From contig WHSY01000046.1 of assembly GCA_009379815.1 (NCBI GenBank), positions 1 to 35,788 of the forward strand: a stretch of 35,788 nt of DNA. Reading direction: 5' to 3'. Within the stretch, counting starts at the first letter, position 1. Each line of letters opens with the position of its first letter. The notes beneath the pieces were generated by a model. It did no database searches, was not told the origin of the DNA, and saw only the letters and a list, made by a program, of their open reading frames with translations. The stretch is from Pseudonocardiaceae bacterium (GTDB taxonomy: Bacteria > Actinomycetota > Actinomycetes > Mycobacteriales > Pseudonocardiaceae). Positions 1 through 9,245 of the stretch are shown piece by piece. The translations under genes and the position numbers were made by a program.

Positions 1-587
1 CGGAGTCCACTCAACACCCTTTCCATCAACGCCATGTCCGGCACGTCGCCGGAGCCGCCCGCGGTGGGGTGCACCACCACGAGACCGAGGTCTGTCATAT
101 CGCTCAGCAGCACCCTGACCACCCCCAGTGGCAGTGCGAGCAGCGCGGCCAGCTCCGCGACCGAGCACGGGCCCTGGCACAGCTCGGCGATCGCACGATG
201 CTCCACACTGGTCAGTGCCGCGACGTCGTGACCGTGTTCGGTGGTGGACACCAGGGCCTCCACCGCGAGGTCGTGCACGGGACGGGTACGGCCCCGCGTC
301 CAGGTATAGGGGCGCACCGCGGCAGCGGAGTCCTCGAACTCACCAGCGGGCTCCGCCGCCTCGTGATCCCCCGCCGGTTCCTCGCCGGACTCCGCCGCGG
401 TCTCCTCGACGGTCTCCTCCGCAGTCTCCTCGGCGGGCCCGTGGGCGGGTTCGTCGGCCTGCCCCTCGGCGGCGCGCCGGTACCGCCACCATGACCGCCC
501 CGAATCGACCGAGATGTTGTTGAGGACGTCGGCGAAGTCCGGTTCCGGCGCCTCGCCGGAACCGCCCCGACCACTCGGTCCGGTCAC
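1..587 (-). CDS. DUF742 protein of a conservon (CvnC-like), 3' end cut by window edge
   Basis: Reading leftward from a GTG at 587, the frame stays open to base 1, giving about 195 codons. The first 95 or so residues are acidic and Glu/Ala/Pro-rich. They are followed by the DUF742 core, which starts near VRPYTWTRGRTRP and continues through TSVEHRAIAELCQ, a winged-helix-like LALPLGVVRVLLSDM stretch and LGLVVVHPT. The last readable residues, MERVLSGL, are close to the usual C-terminus, so only a few codons are missing. The family accompanies roadblock proteins and small GTPases in actinobacterial conservons and is thought to link the sensor kinase to the GTPase. The start lies 27 nt after the roadblock stop, in the same operon. 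The expected CvnD GTPase would lie just outside the window. Confidence 0.85.
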   Translation of the reverse strand, partial: MTGPSGRGGSGEAPEPDFADVLNNISVDSGRSWWRYRRAAEGQADEPAHGPAEETAEETVEETAAESGEEPAGDHEAAEPAGEFEDSAAAVRPYTWTRGRTRPVHDLAVEALVSTTEHGHDVAALTSVEHRAIAELCQGPCSVAELAALLALPLGVVRVLLSDMTDLGLVVVHPTAGGSGDVPDMALMERVLSGL

Positions 588-614
588 CCCAGGTTCACCC
601 CCGTCCTCGGATCC

Positions 615-1037
615 TCATCGACCCAGCGAGCCCTGCAACTCCGCCCGCAGCTGCGGAGTCAGCAGCGCGCCGACCCGGTCCACCAACAACGTCATCTCGT
701 AGCCGACCAGCCCGATGTCGCAGTTCGGGGCTGCGAGCACCGCAAGGCACGAACCGTCGCTGATCGCCATCAGCAGCACGATGCCCCGCTCCATCTCCAC
801 GACCGTCTGCACCACCTGGCCGGCCTCGAAGCAGCGGGCAGCACCCTGGGTGAGGCTGAGCAGGCCGGAGGCGACGGCCGCGAGCTGGTCGGCGCGGTCC
901 CGGGGAAGCTGCGCCGAAGCGGTGAGCAGCAGCCCGTCCGCGGAGACGACGACCGAGTGCGCAACGCCGGGTACCCGGCCGACGAAGTCGTCCACCAGCC
1001 ATCCGAACTGGCTCGGCTGCGTCTGCGGAGCGGTCAC
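615..1037 (-). CDS. Roadblock/LC7 domain protein (CvnB-like)
   Basis: This 140-aa protein is nearly all one roadblock/LC7 fold: [28 protein letters not shown] at the N-terminus, a Leu/Ala-rich central helix, and [24 protein letters not shown] in the second half. Such proteins partner small Ras-like GTPases, and in actinobacterial conservons they sit between the sensor kinase and the DUF742 protein, exactly as here. The GTG start at 1037 overlaps the kinase stop codon in a GTGA arrangement, which implies translational coupling. Length and order match the family. The family assignment is secure; the specific signal is unknown. Confidence 0.92.
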   Translation of the reverse strand: MTAPQTQPSQFGWLVDDFVGRVPGVAHSVVVSADGLLLTASAQLPRDRADQLAAVASGLLSLTQGAARCFEAGQVVQTVVEMERGIVLLMAISDGSCLAVLAAPNCDIGLVGYEMTLLVDRVGALLTPQLRAELQGSLGR

Positions 1038-3838
1038 TGGGTCTCCTCGTCTGTTCCGTGGTGCTGGTCCCCGTGCTGCTGACCCCCCTGGTCGTGATCA
1101 GCCTCGCCCTCCGGGGGTCCGAGACCGTGGCGGGCCTGGCGTCCCTCCTCCACACCGCGCTGGTAGCTGGCGAGCCGGCCGCGGACCGACTCCGCGCTGC
1201 GCGCCGTCGCACCGCCCGATGCGGGCTCGGCGGGTTCGGCCGCGCCGGGAACCAGCTGTGCCTTGGGTTGGCGCCGGGGCAGGCCCGCCGAGGTGACGTC
1301 GCCCTCCGAGGGCCGGGTCAGGGCCCCGGCAGCGTGCCATCCCTCGTCGCCCGCGCCCCAGCCGACCTGGCCGGGGCGCCCCGAGAGCTGCTCCTGCTGC
1401 GCGGGATCGTCCGACCCGGCGAGAGCATGCCCGGGCCGCCTGCGCTGCAGGCCCGCCGAGGTCTCGGCGTCAGCGCCGCCCGACCAGTGCACCGGCACCT
1501 GCTTGTTGTCGCTGAACCACGCCGAAGCCACGTCGTCGAAGATCGGTGTCGCGTTGTCGAGCATCGCACGGCGCGACGGGCGGATCAGCTCCTGCTCGGC
1601 GACCTGGCCGGGCGCGGGCCGGAACAGGTCCTGGGCACTGCCGGTGTCGCCCGCAGGTTCGGCGGCGTCGGCTGCGGGCGCCGCTGTGCGGGGTGGCGTG
1701 GGAGCCGGGCCGGGCGGCACCGATCGGTCGCCGGTGCGCCGGGGCAGCTCCTCGGATGGTGCCCCACCGGTCTCGGGAGCCCAGTCCCGCATCGAGCGCG
1801 GACCGGGCGTGCCCGCCGCCCCGTTGGCTCCGGCAGCCCCGGCGGCCGTGACTGCGCCCTCGCTCGACGAGCCGCGGTGCGGCAGCGCACCGTTGGCCGC
1901 GGCGCCCTCGCGGTCGGGTTCGTCGCTCTCGGAGCCGGCCGAGCGCACCAGCCGCGGCGGCAGCGTGATCGCGGCGGTGACCCCGACGCCGTCCTCACCC
2001 CGGCGCAGCCGCGCGGCGATGCCGTGCCGGGCCGCGAGCCGGCCGACCACGAACAGCCCCATCCGCCGGGACACCGACGCGTCGACCGTCGGGGAGGTCT
2101 CGACCTGCTCGTTGGCCGCCGCCAGCTCGGCCTCGCCCATTCCGACGCCGCGGTCGTCGATCTCGATGACCAGCGAGCCGTCCCGCTCGGTGCGACCGGA
2201 GATCATCACCTGGCTGTCGGGCGGGGAGAACTGGGTGGCGTTGTCGAGCAGCTCGGCGACCAGGTGCACCAGGTCGCCGGCGGCGCGTCCGAGCACCAGT
2301 ACATCGGGCAGGGGCTGCAGCACGAGGCGTTGGTACTGCTCGACCTCGGACACCGACGCGCGCAGCACGTCGACCAGGCTAGCCGGACGCGCCGCGCGCG
2401 CGCTCGAATCGGTGCCCGCGAGCACCAGCAGGTTCTCGCTGTTGCGCCGCATCCGGGTCGCGAGGTGGTCGAGCTGGAACAGGTTGTCCAGCACCTCGGG
2501 GTCCTGCTCGTCGCTCTCCAGCCGGTCGATGAGCTTGAGCTGGCGCTGCACCAGACTCTGGCTGCGGCGCGAGAGGTTGACGAAGATGTCGTTGATGTTG
2601 CTGCGTAGCTGTGCCTGCTCGGTCGCCAGGCGCACCGCCTGGGCGTGCACCACGTCGAACGCCCGCGCCACCTGGCCGATCTCCTCCCGGCTGTGCACCG
2701 GCACGGGTTGCACGGCATCAGGGGTGCCACCCTCGTGGATCGTGCTCACGGCCAGCGGCAGCCGGCGGTCGGCGATGTCGAGCGCGGTGCGCCGGAGCAC
2801 TCCCAGCGGCGTGAGCATCGAGCGGGCGACCCCGATGCCCACCACGACCCCCAGCGCCAGTGCGAAGATCAGGAGCACCGCGTTCCACCCCGCGGCGGCC
2901 CTGGCCTCGTCGCGCAGACTCGTCGCGGTGGCCGAGACCTGCTCGCGCAGCGCGTCCCCCGACGCGACCATCCGGCCGGTCACCGCGTCGGTGCGCGCGT
3001 CCCAGTCGGCCACCGGGGTGACCAGCGGCTCGTCGGCGACGCCGCGCGCGAGTGCCAGTTGCAGCACGCGCTGTCGCGCCGCCTCGGGCTCGCCGATCAC
3101 CGGCTCGACGTAGCGGGCCTGGGCGTCGGGCGGCAGCGCGGCACGGAAGGCGTCGAGCTCGGACTGCAGCCGGACACCGGCGGCACGCACGTTCTCGACG
3201 GTGGGGGGATCGAGCTCACCGGAGATCAACGCGGGCAGCAGCAGCGCATGCTGCCGGGCGACCTGCTCGCGGGCCGAGACCAGCGCGTGCAGCGCGGCGG
3301 CCTGCGCGGAGACGGCGCCATCGTCGAGCTGGCGGGTCAGCGTGGCGTCGAGGCTGAGCAGCGGGTCGATGGCCGCGCCGTACTCGGCGACCACGACGTC
3401 GGCCGGCCCGCTGCCGCCGACCACGCTCTGCCGCAGCGGGGCCAACCCGCCGAGCGCCTCCAGCGCCCCGGTGTAGCCGGTGCCGCGCAGCCCCTCGACC
3501 CTGCCGGCCACCCTGCGCACATCCTCGGCGGCCGCGTCGACGGCGCCGAACTGCTGTGCGAGCTGCTGCTGGCCGTCGCTGCGTCCGTTCGCCACGTACG
3601 CGGTGGCGGCGTCACGCTCCTGCTGCAGCTCGCCGACCAGGACCGACAGCCGCTGTTGCACACCGGTGACCTCGTTGATCCGGTCGTAGCCCGGCGCCGC
3701 GCTCGACTGGTCGACGATCCGCAGCACGCCCACCACCAGCGCCACCACGGTGGGGACCAGCAGGACGGCGACGAGCTTGACCAGCAGTGGCCAGTTGCGC
3801 CAGTGCCGGCGGCGCAGCGCCCGGGTCGGAGCGGTCAC
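1034..3838 (-). CDS. Conservon sensor histidine kinase (CvnA-like, nitrate/sulfonate-sensor type)
   Basis: This 934-aa membrane kinase has TM1 at about residues 18-42, an extracellular helical sensor region (about 45-315), TM2 (about 318-338) and a HAMP-like linker. A dimerisation helix follows around [20 protein letters not shown] (421-440), then an HATPase domain with N-box [12 protein letters not shown] (529-540) and G1 box DDRGVGM (561-567). The last 300 residues are low-complexity Pro/Gly/Ala/Ser and probably disordered. No canonical phospho-accepting His is visible in the dimerisation helix, as I expect for this family, which may signal by protein contact. I chose GTG 3838 because GGGGAGG lies 6 nt upstream; the open frame extends to 3934 but without such a site. 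It is the first gene of the cvn-type operon and is divergent from the helicase. Confidence 0.9.
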   Translation of the reverse strand: MTAPTRALRRRHWRNWPLLVKLVAVLLVPTVVALVVGVLRIVDQSSAAPGYDRINEVTGVQQRLSVLVGELQQERDAATAYVANGRSDGQQQLAQQFGAVDAAAEDVRRVAGRVEGLRGTGYTGALEALGGLAPLRQSVVGGSGPADVVVAEYGAAIDPLLSLDATLTRQLDDGAVSAQAAALHALVSAREQVARQHALLLPALISGELDPPTVENVRAAGVRLQSELDAFRAALPPDAQARYVEPVIGEPEAARQRVLQLALARGVADEPLVTPVADWDARTDAVTGRMVASGDALREQVSATATSLRDEARAAAGWNAVLLIFALALGVVVGIGVARSMLTPLGVLRRTALDIADRRLPLAVSTIHEGGTPDAVQPVPVHSREEIGQVARAFDVVHAQAVRLATEQAQLRSNINDIFVNLSRRSQSLVQRQLKLIDRLESDEQDPEVLDNLFQLDHLATRMRRNSENLLVLAGTDSSARAARPASLVDVLRASVSEVEQYQRLVLQPLPDVLVLGRAAGDLVHLVAELLDNATQFSPPDSQVMISGRTERDGSLVIEIDDRGVGMGEAELAAANEQVETSPTVDASVSRRMGLFVVGRLAARHGIAARLRRGEDGVGVTAAITLPPRLVRSAGSESDEPDREGAAANGALPHRGSSSEGAVTAAGAAGANGAAGTPGPRSMRDWAPETGGAPSEELPRRTGDRSVPPGPAPTPPRTAAPAADAAEPAGDTGSAQDLFRPAPGQVAEQELIRPSRRAMLDNATPIFDDVASAWFSDNKQVPVHWSGGADAETSAGLQRRRPGHALAGSDDPAQQEQLSGRPGQVGWGAGDEGWHAAGALTRPSEGDVTSAGLPRRQPKAQLVPGAAEPAEPASGGATARSAESVRGRLASYQRGVEEGRQARHGLGPPEGEADHDQGGQQHGDQHHGTDEETQ

Positions 3839-4235
3839 GGCAGACCTCCCCGCCGGGTGCGGTGTCGCGAGCGGATCGCTGCCACAGTAGGGTTCCTCCC
3901 CCGTATCGACGGTGGCCGACCGGCGCACCCGCACACGTGGTCACGACGCCCGGCAGGCACGTCTTGCGGGCGGGACGGCCGACGTCGAGCCCGTCACTGC
4001 GAGGCCTGCGACGGGCGCTCCGACAGTCCTCCCGGACCGTCCCCTCACCATCGGCGAGGACGGCGCGGCGGTTGAGTGTAGAGGACCTCCACAACTCCCG
4101 GACAGGCCAGGCCCCGGGTATCTTATAACGCGGCCCCGGGCACCGGACCACCCCGACACGGCACATCCGTTGCCGATGGCGCGCGGCGGGCACGTGGATG
4201 ATGGGGTGGTTGCCCCCGTCGCGGAAGAGGACCCG
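3839..4235. other. Divergent intergenic region between the conservon and the helicase
   Basis: About 400 bp separate the two divergent genes, and no convincing third gene is present; the open frames here lack ribosome-binding sites and family resemblance. One AT-rich stretch, TCTTATAAC (4120-4128), stands out in the GC-rich background and is flanked on both sides by GGCCCCGGG. It could be part of a rightward promoter or a regulatory site, but I cannot place a matching -35 element with confidence. Confidence 0.4.
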
Positions 4236-5909
4236 TTGAGCCAGACACCCGAGACCGGACCGCTGATCGTGCAGTCCGACAAGACCCTGTTGCTGGAGGT
4301 CGACCACCCCGCCGCGAACGACGTCCGAGCGGCGATCGCCCCGTTCGCCGAGCTGGAGCGGGCGCCCGAGCACGTGCACACCTACCGGGTGACGCCGCTG
4401 GCGCTGTGGAACGCCCGGGCCGCCGGGCACGATGCCGAGCAGGTCGTCGACGCGCTGGTCAGCTACTCCCGCTATGCGGTGCCGCAGCCGTTGCTCGTCG
4501 ACGTGGTCGACACCATGGGCCGCTACGGTCGGCTACAGCTGGTCAACTCCCCGGTGCACGGGCTGACCCTCGTCTCGAAGGATCGTGCGGTGCTCGAGGA
4601 GGTGCTGCGCAACAAGAAGATCGGCCCGATGCTCGGTGCACGGGTCGATGACGACACCGTCGCGGTGCACCCCTCCGAGCGGGGGCGGCTCAAGCAGGCG
4701 CTGCTCAAGGTCGGCTGGCCTGCCGAGGACCTCGCGGGCTACGTCGACGGCGAGGCGCACACCATCGAGCTGCACGAGGACGGCTGGTCGCTGCGGGCCT
4801 ACCAGCGCGAGGCCGTCGCAGGCTTCTGGCAAGGTGGATCGGGCGTGGTGGTGCTGCCCTGCGGCGCCGGCAAGACGCTCGTCGGCATGGCCGCCATGGC
4901 CGAGGCCGGGGCCACCACCCTGATCCTGGTCACCAGCACCGTCGCGGGCCACCAGTGGAAGCGCGAGCTGATCGCCCGCACGTCGCTGACCGAGGAGGAG
5001 ATCGGCGAGTACTCCGGGGACCGCAAGGAGGTCCGTCCGGTCACCATCGCGACCTACCAGGTGATGACCCGGCGGACCAAGGGCGAGTACAAGCACCTGG
5101 ACCTGTTCGACTCCCGCGACTGGGGTCTGATCATCTACGACGAGGTGCACCTGCTGCCCGCGCCGGTGTTCCGGATGACGGCGGACCTGCAGTCGCGGCG
5201 ACGGCTCGGGCTGACCGCCACGCTGGTCCGCGAGGACGGTCGGGAGGGCGACGTCTTCTCGCTGATCGGGCCCAAGCGCTACGACGCGCCATGGCGTGAC
5301 ATCGAGTCGCAGGGCTGGATCGCCCCCGCGGACTGCATCGAGGTGCGCGTCACGCTCACCGAGGCCGAGCGGCTCGGCTACGCCACCGCCGAGGCCGAGG
5401 AGCGCTACCGGGTGGCCTCGACAGCGCGGACCAAGCTCCCCGTGGTACAGGCGATCCTCGACCGCCACCCCGACGAGCCGACCCTGGTGATCGGCGCCTA
5501 CCTCGACCAGCTCGACGAGCTCGGCGCGGAACTCGACGTCCCCGTCCTGCAGGGCTCGACCCCGGTCAAGGAGCGGGAGAAGCTCTACGACGCATTCCGC
5601 CGGGGCGAGCTGCGCACCCTGGTCGTCTCGAAGGTGGCGAACTTCTCCATCGACCTCCCCGAGGCAACCGTCGCGATCCAGGTCTCGGGAACGTTCGGCT
5701 CCCGGCAGGAGGAGGCGCAGCGACTCGGCAGGCTGCTGCGGCCCAAGGGCGACGGCCGGCAGGCGCATTTCTACTCGGTCGTCTCCCGCGACACCCTGGA
5801 CACCGACTACGCCGCGCACCGCCAGCGCTTCCTCGCCGAGCAGGGCTACGGCTACCGCATCATCGATGCCGACGACCTGCTCGGTCCCGCCGTGCCTGAC
5901 GTCGAGTAG
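4236..5909 (+). CDS. XPB/Ssl2-type DNA repair helicase
   Basis: This 557-aa superfamily 2 helicase has an N-terminal domain (1-180), Walker A PCGAGKT (208-214), Walker B/DEVH box YDEVH (301-305), motif III LGLTATL followed directly by the XPB-specific RED triplet (332-334), and motif VI QRLGRLLRP near 496-504. These are hallmarks of the bacterial XPB helicases (ERCC3 homologues). They unwind DNA 3'-5' and are presumed to act in repair, though the bacterial role is not settled. I chose TTG 4236 because GGAAGAGG lies about 5 nt upstream. An in-frame GTG at 4206 would add 10 residues. No nuclease partner such as Bax1 is adjacent; the gene appears monocistronic. Confidence 0.93.
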   Translation: MSQTPETGPLIVQSDKTLLLEVDHPAANDVRAAIAPFAELERAPEHVHTYRVTPLALWNARAAGHDAEQVVDALVSYSRYAVPQPLLVDVVDTMGRYGRLQLVNSPVHGLTLVSKDRAVLEEVLRNKKIGPMLGARVDDDTVAVHPSERGRLKQALLKVGWPAEDLAGYVDGEAHTIELHEDGWSLRAYQREAVAGFWQGGSGVVVLPCGAGKTLVGMAAMAEAGATTLILVTSTVAGHQWKRELIARTSLTEEEIGEYSGDRKEVRPVTIATYQVMTRRTKGEYKHLDLFDSRDWGLIIYDEVHLLPAPVFRMTADLQSRRRLGLTATLVREDGREGDVFSLIGPKRYDAPWRDIESQGWIAPADCIEVRVTLTEAERLGYATAEAEERYRVASTARTKLPVVQAILDRHPDEPTLVIGAYLDQLDELGAELDVPVLQGSTPVKEREKLYDAFRRGELRTLVVSKVANFSIDLPEATVAIQVSGTFGSRQEEAQRLGRLLRPKGDGRQAHFYSVVSRDTLDTDYAAHRQRFLAEQGYGYRIIDADDLLGPAVPDVE

Positions 5910-5957
5910 GGCCACCTCGCCCGCGTACCACCCGGTGCGAACCATCCGGCGGCGCCG

Positions 5958-5972
5958 CGAAGGCCGCCTTCG
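5958..5972. repeat. Short palindrome CGAAGG-N3-CCTTCG, copy 1
   Basis: The 15-bp sequence CGAAGGCCGCCTTCG has 7-bp arms around one central base. It lies in the 181-bp gap between the helicase stop and the MFS gene. A second element with the same outer arms, CGAAGGGGCCCTTCG, lies inside the mobA-like gene at 25669-25683. Two copies with the same design suggest a dispersed small palindrome. Here it could also act as a weak terminator for the helicase gene, although no U-tract follows. Confidence 0.5.
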
Positions 5973-6090
5973 TGACACGACGACCGGATCAGCCGGGAAC
6001 AGCCGCGCCGATATCGGTGTTCGTGGTGAGAGTCGGCCCGCAGCCCGGTGATGCCGGCACCCGCCGGATGACGCCACCAGGAGCAGCTTC

Positions 6091-7323
6091 GTGACGACGA
6101 TCGTCGGTGCGCCCGCCCCGACCCGGCCGGCGCTGCCTCGGCTGCGGCTGATCCTGGTGCTGGGCAGCGTCACCGCGCTCGGCCCGCTGTCGGTGGACCT
6201 GTACCTGCCCGCGTTCCCGGCGATCGCGGCCGAGTTCGACGCCTCGCAGTCCGCGGTCCAGCTCACCCTGACCGGGTGCCTGGTGGGGCTGGCGTTCGGC
6301 CAGCTCGTGGCGGGCCCGCTGTCCGACCGGGTGGGACGGCGACGCCCGCTGCTGGCCGGTGCGCTCGGCTACGCGCTGGCCTCGGTGCTCTGCGCGGTCG
6401 CACCGAGCGTGGAGCTCCTGCTGGGGCTGCGGTTCGTGCAGGGCCTTGCCGGTGCCGCGACCATGGTGGTCGCCCGGGCGGTGGTGCGTGACCTCGCCAC
6501 CGGAGCCGCGGCCTCCCGGCTGTTCTCGGTGCTGATGCTGGTGACCGGGCTGGCCCCGGTGCTGGCCCCGGCGATCGGTGGCCAGCTGCTCACGCTCACC
6601 GACTGGCGGGGCCTCTTCGTGGCCTTGGCCGTCTTCGGGTCGCTGCTGCTGGCCACGGTGGCGGTCGCGCTGCCCGAGACGCTGCCACCACAGCTGCGCA
6701 ACGGATCCGGGGTGCGCATGGTGCTGGGCACCTACCGCAGCCTACTCGCCGACCGGGTGTTTCTCGGCTACGCGCTGGGCGGAGGTCTTGCCTTCGCCGG
6801 GATGTTCGCCTACATCTCCGGCTCACCGTTCGTCTTCCAGGGCGTCTATGAGCTCACCCCGCAGCTCTACGGTGTGCTGTTCGGGCTCAACGCGATCGGG
6901 CTGGTGACCGCCACCCAGATCAACGGGCTGATCGTCGGCCGGGTGGCACCGCGGCGGCTGCTGCTCACCGGCGTGATCGGAAGCAGCACCGGCGGGGTGC
7001 TGCTGCTCGCGGCGGCGCTGGCACGACCGGCCTCGGTGGTGTGGCTCGTGCTGCCGCTGTTCCTGGTGGTGTCGTTCATCGGATTCGTGATGCCGAACTC
7101 CACCGCGCTCGCGCTGGCCGACCACCCGCGTGCGGCCGGGACGGCGTCGGCCCTGCTGGGCGCCTTCCAGTTCGTCATCGGCGCGGTCACGGGACCCCTG
7201 GTCGGGCTTGCGGGGTCGGCCAGCGCGGTCCCGATGGCGCTGATCATCCTGTTGGCCACGGGCAGCGCCACGACGGTGCTCCTCACGCTGACCCGCCCCC
7301 GTGAGTGCCTTCGGGCGTCGTGA
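6091..7323 (+). CDS. MFS drug efflux transporter, Bcr/CflA family
   Basis: This 410-aa protein has about 12 hydrophobic segments and the MFS motif A GPLSDRVGRRR (75-85) in the loop between TM2 and TM3. The N-terminal signature LGPLSVDLYLPAFPAIAAEF and the late segment MPNSTALALADHPRAAGTASALLGAFQF are typical of the Bcr/CflA drug:H+ antiporter group (DHA1, 12 TM). It probably exports a small toxic compound at the cytoplasmic membrane; the substrate cannot be read from sequence. The GTG start at 6091 has AGGAG about 8 nt upstream. It is convergent with the capA-like gene and appears monocistronic. Confidence 0.92.
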   Translation: MTTIVGAPAPTRPALPRLRLILVLGSVTALGPLSVDLYLPAFPAIAAEFDASQSAVQLTLTGCLVGLAFGQLVAGPLSDRVGRRRPLLAGALGYALASVLCAVAPSVELLLGLRFVQGLAGAATMVVARAVVRDLATGAAASRLFSVLMLVTGLAPVLAPAIGGQLLTLTDWRGLFVALAVFGSLLLATVAVALPETLPPQLRNGSGVRMVLGTYRSLLADRVFLGYALGGGLAFAGMFAYISGSPFVFQGVYELTPQLYGVLFGLNAIGLVTATQINGLIVGRVAPRRLLLTGVIGSSTGGVLLLAAALARPASVVWLVLPLFLVVSFIGFVMPNSTALALADHPRAAGTASALLGAFQFVIGAVTGPLVGLAGSASAVPMALIILLATGSATTVLLTLTRPRECLRAS

Positions 7324-7340
7324 CAGGCGTCGTGACGCCC
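7313..7340. terminator. Possible bidirectional terminator between convergent genes
   Basis: GGGCGTC (7313-7319) and GACGCCC (7334-7340) form a perfect 7-bp stem around a 14-nt loop, overlapping the stop codon of the MFS gene. It lies at the tail-to-tail junction with the capA-like gene, where a bidirectional terminator is expected. There is no U-tract, as is common in actinomycetes. Confidence 0.35.
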
Positions 7341-7348
7341 GGAGACAG

Positions 7349-8461
7349 TCAGGACCTGGGACGGGTCAGACCGTCGGCGGCGGCGCCCCGGGAGCCCACC
7401 ACACGGTCGGTGCGCTGCAGTGCCTCCTCGACCCGGGCCCGGGGGGCGGCCGTGGTGAGGTCGAGCAGCCGGATCGGCGGTCCGAGCGCTACCAGCGTCG
7501 GCACGTACTCCGCGCGCTGCACGTGCCACCCGCCCTCGGGATCCCGGCCGAAGGTGAACCGGGCGATCACGCCCTCCTCGCTCGTGCCGCGGGGCTCGTC
7601 GTGCCGGGCGACGTGATTGCCGAGCCCGTAGGCGACCCATTCGCCTCCGATCTCCTCGAAGGGCTGCACGACGTGCGCGTGGTGGCCCACGATGAGGTCG
7701 AGCGACGGTGCGGCCAGCAGCCGCTCGGCCAGCGCGACCTGCTCGCCGGTGGGTTCGTGCTGGTATGGCTCACCCCAGTGCAGGCTCGCGATCACCACGT
7801 CGGCACCGGCCTGCTCGGCGGTGCGGGCCGCCTGCAGTACCGCTCCGGGATCGAGAGTGTTCGACAGCCACGGCATGCCGTCGGGAAGCTCGTGACCGTT
7901 GTAGCCGTAGGTGAACGAGATCTGGGCGACCTTCGCGGGGCCGACGTCGTGGATCAGCGGGGTGGCATCCTCCCGCGCCGAGCGGGCCGAACCGGTGTGT
8001 TCCAGTCCTGCGGCGTCGAGCGCGTCGAGGGTGCGGAAGACCCCGTCGACGCCCTGGTCGAGGGTGTGGTTCGACGCCGTGGTGCAGCTGTCGTAGCCGG
8101 TCTCGGCCAGCGCGGTGGCCACTTGGGGTGCAGCGTTGAAGCTCGGGTAGCCAGCGAACGGGCCGCCCGGTGCCGCCAGCGGCACCTCGAGGTGGCACAG
8201 CGCGAGGTCGGCGGCCGAGACGACCGGCGCGACACCGGCGAGCATCGGCCCGAAGTCGGGTGCTGCGGTCGTGGAGTCCGCGCGGGCCTGCGCGGTCAGC
8301 GGCGGATGGACCAGCACGTCGCCGGAGGCGACGACGGTGAACGTGTCGGGCGCGGGTGGCGGGTCGAACGGCGCCCGGACCGGCGCGAGCTCCGGACGTG
8401 GCGGTGCGGAGCAGGCCGCCGTGAGCAGCACCACCATCGCCAGGAGCCGCCGCGCCCGCAT
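7349..8461 (-). CDS. CapA-family (poly-gamma-glutamate synthesis type) lipoprotein
   Basis: This 370-aa protein starts with a short signal peptide, MRARRLLAMVVLLTAAC, in which Cys17 is a plausible lipid-modified residue; the -3 position is Thr rather than Leu, so the lipobox is not ideal. The mature part is a CapA/metallophosphatase-like domain with SGDVLVHPPL, DLALCHLEVPL, TTASNHTLDQG, VIASLHWGEPYQHEPT, LIVGHHAHVVQPFE and YGLGNHV, all positioned as in the PGA_cap family. CapA proteins are linked to capsule polyglutamate, but many actinobacterial members have no capBC partner, and none is visible here, so the true role is open. An alternative ATG at 8479 adds six residues before the positive charges. 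It ends tail-to-tail with the MFS gene. Confidence 0.88.
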   Translation of the reverse strand: MRARRLLAMVVLLTAACSAPPRPELAPVRAPFDPPPAPDTFTVVASGDVLVHPPLTAQARADSTTAAPDFGPMLAGVAPVVSAADLALCHLEVPLAAPGGPFAGYPSFNAAPQVATALAETGYDSCTTASNHTLDQGVDGVFRTLDALDAAGLEHTGSARSAREDATPLIHDVGPAKVAQISFTYGYNGHELPDGMPWLSNTLDPGAVLQAARTAEQAGADVVIASLHWGEPYQHEPTGEQVALAERLLAAPSLDLIVGHHAHVVQPFEEIGGEWVAYGLGNHVARHDEPRGTSEEGVIARFTFGRDPEGGWHVQRAEYVPTLVALGPPIRLLDLTTAAPRARVEEALQRTDRVVGSRGAAADGLTRPRS

Positions 8462-8535
8462 CGGGCCAGTCTGCCGCATGTACAGCCAGTGCCGTCGGGG
8501 CCACGCCCGCGTATGGCGCTGTTGGGCGTCCGCCG

Positions 8536-9240
8536 TCAGCTGCTGCTGCGGCTGCGGCGGCGCAGCCTGCGGAGGACGACGAACAGCGCGAGCAGCCCGG
8601 CCACCACCGGAACGACCCGCTTGAGCACCGGCGCCCCGGCGCTGTCGAGCAGGTTGATCTCCTCGGACACCGGCGCGGGCGCCGGCCGCACCGGTGCGGG
8701 TGTCGCCGACGTCGGCGCGGTCGGCTCGGCTTGCCCCGTCGCCGGCGGCGCCGGCTCGGGAGTGGGCGCGGCGGGCTCCGGCGACGGCGGCTCCGCGCCC
8801 GACTCGAAGCGGCCGGCAAGGCAGTCGGCGAACTGACCGATGATCTTGCCGCCGACATCCGAGATCAAGCCGCGCCCGAACTGCGCAGGCTTGCCGGTGA
8901 CCGACAGGTCCGTCACCACGGTGACCGCGGTCCCTGAACCGCTCTCGGCGAGCGTGGTGGTCACGGTGGCGGCGGCGGTACCGTTGCCACGCGCGTCCTT
9001 CCCGGAGGCCTCGATGACCGCGCGCCGGGCTGCCTGGTCCCTCTCGGTGAAGCGGCCCGAACCCTTGTACTGCAGCGAGATCGGACCCAGCCGCACCTTC
9101 ACCGTCCCGGCGAACTCATCCCCGGTACGGGAGGTGAGCGAGGCCCCTGGCATGCAGGGGACGACCTGCTCGAGGTCGAGCAGCGCCTCCCACACGGTGT
9201 CGACCGATGCCGGGACGGTGAAGTTGTGCTCCATCTCCAT
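8536..9240 (-). CDS. coxG: CoxG-like SRPBCC protein with C-terminal membrane anchor
   Basis: Residues 1-145 form a CoxG/SRPBCC hydrophobic-cavity domain (MEMEHNFTVPASVDTVWEAL, then VVPCMPGASL and GKPAQFGRGLISDVGGKIIGQF). Residues 146-195 are a Pro/Ala/Glu linker, and about 208-223 form one transmembrane helix followed by an Arg-rich tail, so the protein is tail-anchored with its domain in the cytoplasm. CoxG proteins recruit aerobic CO dehydrogenase to the membrane, and a mycobacterial CoxG has been reported to bind menaquinone and pass it to the enzyme. By analogy this one may connect the adjacent Mo-enzyme to the quinone pool. The ATG start lies 5 nt after the coxM stop, with GGGAGG upstream. 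It is the last gene of the coxS-L-M-G operon. Confidence 0.88.
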   Translation of the reverse strand: MEMEHNFTVPASVDTVWEALLDLEQVVPCMPGASLTSRTGDEFAGTVKVRLGPISLQYKGSGRFTERDQAARRAVIEASGKDARGNGTAAATVTTTLAESGSGTAVTVVTDLSVTGKPAQFGRGLISDVGGKIIGQFADCLAGRFESGAEPPSPEPAAPTPEPAPPATGQAEPTAPTSATPAPVRPAPAPVSEEINLLDSAGAPVLKRVVPVVAGLLALFVVLRRLRRRSRSSS

Positions 9241-9245
9241 GCAGC

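Noticed and set aside
1058-3113. Long plus-strand frames opposite the conservon kinase
   Set aside because: Antisense shadows of a recognisable kinase; composition is Arg/Ser/Ala-rich with no domain.
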